This document shows, in pieces, positions 55,727 through 64,000 of a stretch of 64,000 nt of DNA. Positions within the stretch are counted from its first letter, which is position 1. Every line of letters begins with the position of its first letter. This DNA is from Sanguinoderma infundibulare. Lineage: Eukaryota > Basidiomycota > Agaricomycetes > Polyporales > Polyporaceae. The position numbers and the translations under genes were made by a program. The DNA lies in NCBI GenBank assembly GCA_032821775.1, contig JAVLRN010000002.1, positions 4,526,001 through 4,590,000 on the forward strand, written 5' to 3'. The notes under the pieces were generated by a model. The model did not search any database, had not been told where the DNA came from, and saw nothing but the letters and a program-made list of their open reading frames with translations.

Positions 55727-56564
55727 CGTTGTTGATACACCTGCCAACCAACGGCCGCTCTACGTACCTATCGAATCACTCCGTGGCGTATGTATTGGGG
55801 TTAAATTCGCAAATTGCTGTGCTTGCGGCGAGAGGACTCCGTGCGCGTGCTTCCCTGGGATTCCGCGCCGAAGTACATAGCCTTGTTTGCCGAACGACAT
55901 ACGGTTCGGAACTTGAATTGCCTACTTTCATCAAACCTCCACTTGTCGACTCGAATGTATCCGTGCTTGGACGCTGGAGTTCTATCAAGGTATCAAGACA
56001 ACGTTTACCGGCTAATTCTTCCTTCGCGTTGAAGTTCGAATCGTTTCAAAGCATTGGGAGCGCCGTGATATATGTAGGGTTCAATTCAAATTTCAGATCA
56101 ATATACTTGGCTCGCATAGCCTCGAGAATTTATTTAACTTTGACGTGTATACGTCCTTACGGCAAGGGAGAACTCTTGAGTAGGCAGACTTGTTCTGCCC
56201 AGTCTGCGCGTAAGGCTGAGTTGAGTGCGATCTGTGGACTCGCTTGGCCAACTGATGAACCAGTGGTTCAATAGCGTGACGGTGCCAGGAAGGTTCGTCC
56301 ACAAACGCAATCAGGCGGATTGTGGCAAAGGGTCCCACGCGGCCGCTCGGAGCATGGGCCGGGCAGGCGTACATGTGGCGATGCTTCTATGTCATGTGGT
56401 TTTACGATGACCCTTGACCAGCCTCACCGCCATCGGCCTCCTTCCACTGTGATAATTTTGTATAATACCTCGCTGTCGGGGACAGCATCCCCACCCGTCT
56501 TTTCTCTGGGTCTTGTCGGCTCGCGGTACAGGACACCACCCCTTCCGCTCGCAATCGCACGATC
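55727..56564. other. No recognisable gene
   Basis: A long open frame (55,714-56,274) starts inside the Kelch-MYND stop region and has no family resemblance. I treat the stretch as 3' UTR plus the promoter of the Gly/Ser-rich gene. Confidence 0.35.
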
Positions 56565-57642
56565 ATGTACGTTCCCGGCGCGAGCGAACTCGGCCAACGG
56601 CTCTATCCACGGAAGGGCGGCGGTGGGAGGGGAGGCTCGAGCAAATCGGGCTCATCATCATCGTCATCAGGAAGGTCAGGAAGTTCTGGTACTTCGGGTA
56701 GTGGCCGCAACTCAGGCTCCAAGGGCAGCACCGGCACAAGTGGCTCGGCGGGTAGTCGAGGAGCACTCGTCCCTGTCTCCGGAGCGACAAACGGGCGCAC
56801 GCAGGTCGTTGCCTACGGGTCGGGGACGACTAGAGCCATCACCATCCCTCAAGGACAGCCCTTCGCGGGCCGCGTTTCGGGGGGAGCGTCGCGCAACTCG
56901 ATCTACGGAAACAGGTATGTCTACAGTCTTCGGTGGCCACCATGCTTATGCACAACTCCGTCCGACGATGTAGCTACTACGGAAGCGGGTATCCTGGCGT
57001 ATCTGGTCTCGGTGTGGCCGGCCGCAGCTTCCCCTTCGTGTTCTGGCCCGTTATCTGGGGTGGTGGGCTGGGGTATGGTGCGGCGTATCTGCACGACAAT
57101 CACGAGGTGAGCCGCCTTCTGGCAACATAGCCCTTCTCTGGGGTACTCGGGAACTGATTCTTGCGCAGTACGGCGAACCGAATAACTCAACGCGGCCAGG
57201 GGGTCCCATGGCGCAAGCCTCGTTCTCATCAAACTCGACGAACACGACCTTCCACATCGTGTCCGACAACAGCACCGTCGTCTCGCTCGTCGCGTCTATC
57301 CAGTCGAACTGCACCGTCGCGTCCAACTCCTCGACGACCTCTGCTCCCTTTAACGGCGTCGCGACGGACCCGTTGCCGGAAGAAACGGTCCAGTACTACC
57401 GCGCGAGCAGCGTCGCGCTGACGCTCGACGGGTACAACAATACCAACGCGTTGACGGGCGACGAGACGACGCCGCCCCCTCTCCCTTCCGGGGTCGATGC
57501 CGTTCTCCTTGACTGTTTGAACGCGACGATCGGGGAAGCTGTTCCCCTCTTCGCGGACTCTGCCTCCAGGCTCCCGATGATGCCCAGCGCGGGCCTGGTG
57601 GGGATTGTGTACGTGATTTGGTGTCTGACTTTGTTGTTCTGA
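56565..57642 (+). CDS. Gly/Ser-rich surface-type protein, paralogue 1
   Basis: The three exons are phase-checked: 56,565-56,914, 56,974-57,106 and 57,169-57,642, giving 318 residues. Residues 16-70 are Gly/Ser repeats. ITIPQGQPFAGRVSGGASRN and YYGSGYPGVSGLGVAGRSFP lead to a hydrophobic FVFWPVIWGGGLGYGAAY. A domain rich in N-x-S/T sequons follows (SSNSTNTTFHIVSDNSTVVS, YYRASSVALTLDGYNNTNAL, LLDCLNATIGEAVPLF). The last 20 residues are hydrophobic (GLVGIVYVIWCLTLLF), as in GPI-anchored proteins. No signal peptide is seen in this model, so a 5' exon may be missing. No known domain. Its paralogue is at 61.8-62.9 kb. Confidence 0.72.
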
Positions 57643-58830
57643 TTCTCTCCATCCGCTGTCTCATGTGTTTGCTTTTCGATCGTCCGCTTCGCTCTGATAC
57701 GAATCTAATGATGTGGCATACCCATTCATTCTCGATCATCGGTCATGACTGTGATTGCGTCCGGGAGACACCTGCTAGGCCTTTGTAGCATACTCGTATC
57801 TGTTTGGCACGCTGTGTTTGCAGAGCATGTGCGTCTTCTCGTATACCAGGACACGAAATGGACTTGCTTTCGCGAGCATCTCGTTAAACTATGATTGCTC
57901 GGAATATCGCAGCTTTTCTGGAGTCTGGCGCTGGCTGCTCATGCCGAAGTTGCGGATATGAAACAAAGACGTAGGTATATAATGAAAGGGCAGCCGATGG
58001 GAAGCGCGTTGTGGGTGGAACGTAGTTCTCGGCCGCGGAGGAGCAGCATGATCATCGTATCTGTACACCTTGCCGGGACAGGCGCCGGTACAAAGACCGC
58101 CCTGCCGCTTGTCCGCCGGTTCTGTCTTGCTCCTCCACCGGCCACTCTCCTTTTCCTCTGAGCTTTGCGCATTATGACTGTCGACTTCCAGGCGAGTACT
58201 CACAAGTAAGAAGGAAGGAAGTCAAAGATGTCACAGGAGTCGGAGGGGGTGAAGACAAGGACAGTGCGCTGGAGGCGGACGCTGGTATGGAGCAGTCGGT
58301 TCATCTCGAGTCCATATGTGCGGTCTGGTCTGTTCAACTAAATGTTGGAAAGCTAACTCGCCATGTACATCCACTGTGGAATACAAGTTCCATTCACAAA
58401 GTTCGCTGTGCGCGTGTACGTACTCCTTGTCTGCTGTCTCACACGGAATGTATCGCCTGGACGGCCGTTGTGTTTGCTGAGTCGCGTTGCAGAGCTCTCT
58501 GGTGCGTGATCCATCTTCCTCGTCTTTTTAACGGGTGCTAAATATTGAATGATGGTTTGGACCAGCCTGTCTGCTCGTGCGATCTCTGCGAGAACTCGCG
58601 CACAGTACACAGTTACCATGCACATCCGGCGAGACAACACGATCTTGGATACGCAACGCTCCTGAAGCCAGCCTTCTGGAAGACGTTCTTTCGCTCATCA
58701 TTGGGCCAAGTTCCCCTTTACGTCGTTTGCCGCGTTGCAGCTGCACGTGCGTTGTGGTGTATGGACCCCTATTCGCGTCGACGCTCCACAACTGAGCTGT
58801 AGACTAACCTCGCAAGATCGACCTAAAAGC
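57643..58830. other. No recognisable gene
   Basis: Intergenic, with short frames on both strands and no family resemblance or splice chain. Confidence 0.35.
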
Positions 58831-60884
58831 ATGGGGCTGATTGGGATCCGGCAGGTCCCCCCTCCCGGCTTTCTTGTCTCCCCAACCTTGTGCAACTGGG
58901 AACCCTCGTTACTCGGCTTCCGCAAGGGGGCCGGTCACTCTCCTCGCCGCGATGTCGGCATCTATGTCTACGCATGCTATCAAAGTTCGTAACGTTCAGT
59001 CTGGGGGGCATTTCCCTAGCATCGGGCTAGAGGCTTTGAATATGGTGCTTCACATCGTTGGCGAGTACCTTTGTCCTGAGCGTGTGGCGGATACTGACAG
59101 AAAATCCGTAAAGGCATTACATTAGCCTCTGCTATGCTGTCGAGGAAGATAGGATGGATACTTCAATGCTTCACTTGGACGCGCATCCTCGTCCTTATCA
59201 ACCACTTAGCCGCGTGAGCCTCCTCCCATTCCCTCGCATTCAATTGCATGTCCTTATGCTGATGTGATGTCGTGTAGATGGACCTTCTTCTTCGCGGGTA
59301 CGTCTCAAGTACTTATGGCATTCCCTGACTCACATATTGTCTCTCAACGTGCAGTTTCGGTTCTTGTGGACAGCATAGGGCTGGAGATCAGCTCAGTCGT
59401 GTGCCTGTTGGCCGTCCTGACCTGTGTGTGCTTCTATGGAACGACCAAGCTAACCATTTATTTCTTCCTTGGTGCGTCTAATCCCTCTGCGCATCGTTCT
59501 GCCCTATACTGACGTCGAGATATCAGCTGAGAAGGTGTACGCGGTCTGGTCCGCCGGAACCGGAAAGGGACGATTACACTGTAAACCATATTTCCTGTCC
59601 CTGTTTGCCATCGTCTCCTACGTAGGGTTATTCATCATGCTGGCGCTCAGTACGTGTGTCCACCTAAAGCTATTGTCGAGGTTTATGTTCATCATACTCT
59701 TCCGGGCACAACTCAGAACGCATCTCGTATTTTCGCCATGACGGCTTGTGCGTTATAGGCGAGCAGCGCATCACTTTGCTGATCCTTCTGGGGTACGACA
59801 CGTACGTGCTTCTCAAACTGCTTTAATCCTGGTCAATGGCTCATGCCAAGTTCATCGTATAGATGTGTCAACGTCGCGCTCACCTTACTCTTTGTATGGC
59901 CGATGTTTGTTAGCAAGCTGACGCGGGAACTGAAGGCAGTAGCGGTCCGGAGTATCTGGTGAGTATCCTTAATTCTGGTCCTTGCGAATGTGTCTGACGC
60001 TTCTCAAACTTCATGCTCACAGGGCATCCATTATCGCTTTGACCGGCTCAACTATCAATGTCGTTTTCCTCGCCGTGATGGATGGTCAGCCAGGGTGGAT
60101 CTGCCTCGCCAGCTGTGCCTTCGATGTGAGCGTCCCATAATCAACCAAACTGCATGTATATGCTGACACTTGACCGTCTCTTCCAGGTGATGCTCAACGC
60201 GGTCACCATGTACTGGGTCACTTCCACTTCCAGCGACAAGGACGCCTCACGACCGTACGAGCCCAAGACGGTCATGATCGACACAATCACGGCCGGCGGA
60301 ATGGTCTGCTCCCGCGCATCGGACGACGTCCCTGGCATGTCTCTCTCATCCGTCGACTCGACTAGCCCCACCCACAGCCGCCTGTCCATGGCGTCCTCAG
60401 ACGTCCATCTAGCGCCGCGTCATCCGCTATACTTGTGCTCGGAACGCCCGGCCTCGACGACGACGGACAAGGACCCCTCCGTGTGCATGGACGAGGACGG
60501 GCGGGTGGTGAACGTCCAGACAGTCCGCCGGGAAGCGCGCTCGCTCCCGTCCCTGGGATGGGCGGCCAGCTCCGCTTTCCCGCGATGGACAGGAACTGGG
60601 GCTGGGAGGCGTGCGACGTCGCGCACGACGCTGGAGGTCCGTTTTCCCTTCGCTCCTTCTTCCTGCCATGTTATGGCGGAGGATCGTTTGTGACGGTGAC
60701 GTTTGGCTAGATCATGGTCACGAAGACGACGGTGACGCAAGCGTCCATGGACGACGGAGAAGGTCTTTCGCCGTCCCGCCTCGAGGGGCCACCGGGCCTG
60801 TGCCAGAACCCGACATCGTCGATCGCACCAGCCGAATCCAGCGAGTCGCTGACCACGGACAGCGAGAAGGACAACCATACCTGA
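58831..60884 (+). CDS. Multi-pass membrane protein (basidiomycete serpentine family)
   Basis: Exons recognised: MGLIGIRQVPPPGFLVSPTL; FPSIGLEALNMVLHIVGEYL; ASAMLSRKIGWILQCFTWTR with ILVLINHLAAWTFFFA; VSVLVDSIGLEISSVVCLLA; AEKVYAVWSAGTG plus PYFLSLFAIVSYVGLFIMLA; CVNVALTLLFVWPMFVSKLT; ASIIALTGSTINVVFLAVMD; and VMLNAVTMYWVTS, followed by a cytosolic Ser/Thr-rich tail. A last exon starting IMVTKTTVTQASMDDGEG ends at TGA 60,882. Seven helices are plausible, distantly like the DUF6533 group. Between the first two exons the frame shifts by one base in a G-run (58,925-58,930) without a good intron. Exon ends before 59,260 and near 60,640 are uncertain. Function unknown. Confidence 0.6.
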
Positions 60885-61764
60885 TGGGGGCGGTGATATG
60901 TAATACGATACCGTGCTACAACTCTAGTAAGTTTAAACGATACTACACAGATTTCGATGTTGCACAATAGGCAGTACAATGGCAATAACCTGTACATATA
61001 CCGATGCACTCTCCGAGGAGGGTCGCGAGCGGATTCCGTTTCTTCCGTCGGAGCGAGTGGTACGTGACGCGGTCGACGTCGTTTGGCAGGACTCCTGTTT
61101 CTGGGTTGGCGGCGTACTCAACCTCAGTAAGGTGAGCTCATCATGCATGATCTGTTCGAACGCAGTGACGATGGGCAACGCTTGCAGTTATCAGCCCACC
61201 AGTGCATTTGGGCGGTGTCCATATAGCCGCTAATCGCGCGTACTTGGTGCATTTATACCTTCCCGACAGCGCCTCTAACCTGATGTCATCAAATCAAAAC
61301 TCATCCGAGTCTCTTCTCGACATCGCATGCTCCCCTGTGTAGCACGTTGTCTTTGCAGAGCATGTGAGTCTTCTTCATATAACCGAAGAGAAAACTGAGT
61401 AGCAGGTCGTTACACTCGGGCTTGCAGAAGCTCTTGACGCCCTTCGAGCGCGCTCCGATCGAAAGGCAGTTTTCCCAACATCTGGATCTTGGCGTGATTC
61501 GCGCTCTGCGTCTTGTGCCGTGCCATCAAACACATACAGCGGGATTAGTGTCGAACACTGCTCGTAAGTGGTAGCCCACGATCTGCCCAAAGAAAGCGGT
61601 GACAGTGATTCCTTTACGTCCTGTACCAGTGCAACCCGCTATCACAGCCACCAACATCGGGCCCCCGACCCTAGGACGGCGTACAGCAGATTAAAAGCTC
61701 GTCATGACACGGCGTTTCTCTCCCGCTCAACTCCCGCCATTCTGCTCTTGACAACACCCAACTC
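60885..61764. other. No recognisable gene
   Basis: Intergenic. The right end is the upstream region of the second Gly/Ser-rich gene. Confidence 0.35.
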
Positions 61765-62893
61765 ATGCACATCCCGCTCCTCTCCTCATGCGCCAAATCA
61801 TGCAATGAGACATGGGACGCCCTTCTCCGGCCCCGTAGCCCAGACCCAGACCCGAAGGGTGGCGGAGGACGAGGAGGAAGTAAAGGTGGAAGCAGCGGCT
61901 CAACGGGGTCGTCTTCCGGATCCAAGGGATCGACGAGTTCTGGCAGCAAGAGCGGCTCGACCAGTCGCAATTCCCCACCGGTGGGCAGCCGCGGATCCAC
62001 GGTCTCGGTGTCCGGAACCACGTTCGGCAGCGGCAAGACTACGTCGATAGCGTACGGCTCCGGTGGCGTGAAGGTGACGACGATTCCGCAAGGACAACCG
62101 TTCGCGGGAAGGACGTATGGCGGCGCGACGCGCGACGATATTTATGGAACCTCGTGAGCAGCTCGTTGAGTCCGGTCGTGATGTCTTGGACCCTGATCTG
62201 AGGTTTTGTGAAGGATGTACGGCAGTGGATACCCCGGATTGACAGGCCGCGGCGTAACAGGTCGCAATTTCCCATACGTATACCCGCCTGTCATCTGGGT
62301 CGACTATGGTTACGGCCCACATTATTTGCATTCTTCGCGCGAGGTACGCGTGGTGCGAGTCGTCGTCGTACCTTAAAACGGGATGCTCACCACTCGTCAT
62401 CCGCGGACAGTACGGCGACCCTGGCAACACGAATCGCACTGGGGGACCGGAGGCGCAAGCGGCGTTCAGCTCGCCCTCTTCAACCTCCACGTTCCACGTC
62501 GTTGCCGACAACAGCACCGTCGTGTCCCTCATCGCGTCGATCAGATCGAGCTGCTCGGGAAAGTTCAGCGCGAATTCGTCGACGAGCCCGGTACCATACG
62601 GCAGCTCCACGTCAGATCCACGACCCGAAAGCGCGATCCAGTACTATCGCAGCAGCAGCGTCGTCCTGACGCTCGACGGATACAACAACACCGGGGCGTT
62701 GTCTACGGACGCGAATGCGAAGGCTGTCCCGCTTCCCTCGAACGTCGACACGCAACTGCTCGACTGCTTGAACTCCACGATCGGCGAAGCGGTCCCGCTG
62801 TTCAACTCGGCACGGAGTTTGCCTCGACCAGAAATGGTGGGCACGCTCGGTCTTGTTTCCGTCGTCCTTTGGCAATTGCTTTCCTGGCTGTGA
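61765..62893 (+). CDS. Gly/Ser-rich surface-type protein, paralogue 2
   Basis: The three exons are phase-checked: 61,765-62,153, 62,214-62,343 and 62,411-62,893, giving 333 residues. It has the same architecture as paralogue 1, with conserved intron positions: Gly/Ser repeats, VTTIPQGQPFAGRTYGGATR, MYGSGYPGLTGRGVTGRNFP, YVYPPVIWVDYGYGPHY, a sequon-rich domain (STFHVVADNSTVVSLIASIR, YYRSSSVVLTLDGYNNTGAL, LLDCLNSTIGEAVPLF) and a hydrophobic end (LGLVSVVLWQLLSWL). The two genes arose by local duplication and now flank the membrane-protein gene. Probably a cell-surface protein; the first 30 residues are the least certain. Confidence 0.72.
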
Positions 62894-64000
62894 TCGCGAC
62901 TGATTTGTCCTTCTTTCCTGCGTACCATATCGTCCTGTCGAAGCTCTGTCTGCTATCGTTATCGTTTGTCACTACTAAAGGCATCAGGCTCGTGGTCATC
63001 CAACCATCCACCATGCATGTCGACACGGTGTGCGGTGGATCTTGAGGAACGGTCCACAAGCTCTGCGCCATCTCCGTTCGACGGTGCGTGTCGGTGGTGT
63101 CCTCGTGTTGCCGACTCCTATACAGTTTCTCGCGTGCACATACAGTACGCCGCACGTTGATTCAACCTCGCGAAGACGACATGCCGGCCTGTCTAGCTCC
63201 CCTCCGCGTCTTCGCGTCTTCTGCAGCACTTGGTAACTTCCCCTTTGAAGGGGCTGAAGCCATATAAGAAGTTGCGCTCAGCTTCAAGGACTTTGGATCG
63301 CGAACGCGAAGTGAGCATCGGGCGACGAGGAAGTTCGCACCGTTTGGACTCATCGCGTCGAGGCCAGAACGATCGTCGAAGTCCAAAAATTCCGCCGTAT
63401 TGTGCCCACCGCAGTCGCCACTGGCTCATCGCTCGCGCTGACCTGTACTGTACATGTCGCTGCTCGATTCAAAATGTCTTCACCAAGGCTCGACGGCAAC
63501 ATTATTTTATCAACGTTAACGGTAGACTGGACCGCCCGCCTGCCCGAGACCTCGATCGACGAAGGAAGAAAGCGAGACCAAGTGCTGTACTAGATGTCCC
63601 CGAACCCCCAAGCCCTTAACGCACAACGCCAAGATCCTAATACAGAGTGTACCTACTATTTCTCAACAAGCATCCCTTGTCCCGAGTATGGTGCTCGATG
63701 GCATCGCTGATGGGCGCGGCATCGCCCGAGGCGCTGTCGCGACCGTGTCCTGTGCGCTGCATCCGCGAGGCTAGCAACGCGCCCTCGCGCCTCCCTTTGT
63801 ACTTCGTTGCTTATAGCCCTCTCGACCTCAGTGCTCGTGGCAACTCTCCATCCTCGCGCGCGCGAGAAAACACTCCCCCTACTCTTACTCCTGGTACTCA
63901 CTATCTCCTCTCGAAACACACTTGAGGCACTCGACGATACGCGACACGACACGCCAACCGTTCGAACTCCGTGGTGTTCTCATCTAAAGCGCTCACTTGT
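62894..64000. other. Right end of window, no recognisable gene
   Basis: Open frames occur on both strands, but none shows family similarity or a splice chain. A gene may begin or end outside the window. Confidence 0.3.

Noticed and set aside
55714..56274. 186-codon frame after the Kelch-MYND gene
   Set aside because: It begins inside the stop region of the upstream gene, lacks any known motif and has no upstream promoter or homologue in the window.
62894..63600. Several 60-130 codon frames at the right end
   Set aside because: No conserved motif, no splice chain and no agreement in composition with neighbouring genes.

Overview
The window comes from a filamentous basidiomycete, most likely an Agaricomycete of the Polyporales type. 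The evidence is genes cut by many 45-90 bp GT-AG introns, several F-box/LRR genes, a HET-domain gene, multi-pass DUF6533-like membrane proteins, a Kelch-MYND gene, and ribosomal protein genes with fungal exon structure. No prokaryotic or organellar features are seen. Assignment below class level is inference.

The left two thirds (about 2.4-43.9 kb) is an accessory, duplicated region. A segment with the order [PDI tail] - [F-box] - [DNA primase small subunit] - [block B, unrecognised] - [DUF6533 membrane gene] - [tail] - [SDR] occurs about four times. Unit 1 is about 4.6-13.35 kb, unit 2 13.7-22.4 kb and unit 3 22.6-32.575 kb. Unit 4 is inverted at 38.801-43.02 kb. A further deleted remnant lies at 34.3-34.8 kb. 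In every unit the primase, PDI, SDR and most F-box parts are broken fragments, while the DUF6533 gene keeps its full set of recognisable exons and, in places, its TATA box. Two insertions break the duplicated sequence and can be delimited by comparing copies. One (7,752-11,164) has 12-bp terminal inverted repeats and contains a nested poly(A)-tailed retro-insert with a 14-bp target duplication. The other (27,492-29,463) carries an aldehyde dehydrogenase fragment. Units 3 and 4 form an inverted repeat around a spacer of about 6.2 kb. That spacer holds an intact HET-domain gene, an intron-containing tRNA-Pro(AGG), and gene fragments, one of which is cut off beside the repeat boundary.

The right third (about 44-64 kb) is ordinary gene-dense sequence: RPS13 and RPS6 head to head, an F-box gene possibly continuous with a helical STAND-like reading frame, a Vps68/TMEM50 (UPF0220) gene, an endonuclease/exonuclease/phosphatase-family gene, a Kelch-MYND gene, two paralogous Gly/Ser-rich surface-type proteins, and between the paralogues a multi-pass membrane protein gene. 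The first gene of the window (395-2,397) is an intact F-box gene.

All exon models were made by eye from splice sites and reading phase. Models described as phase-checked have exon lengths that sum to a multiple of three.
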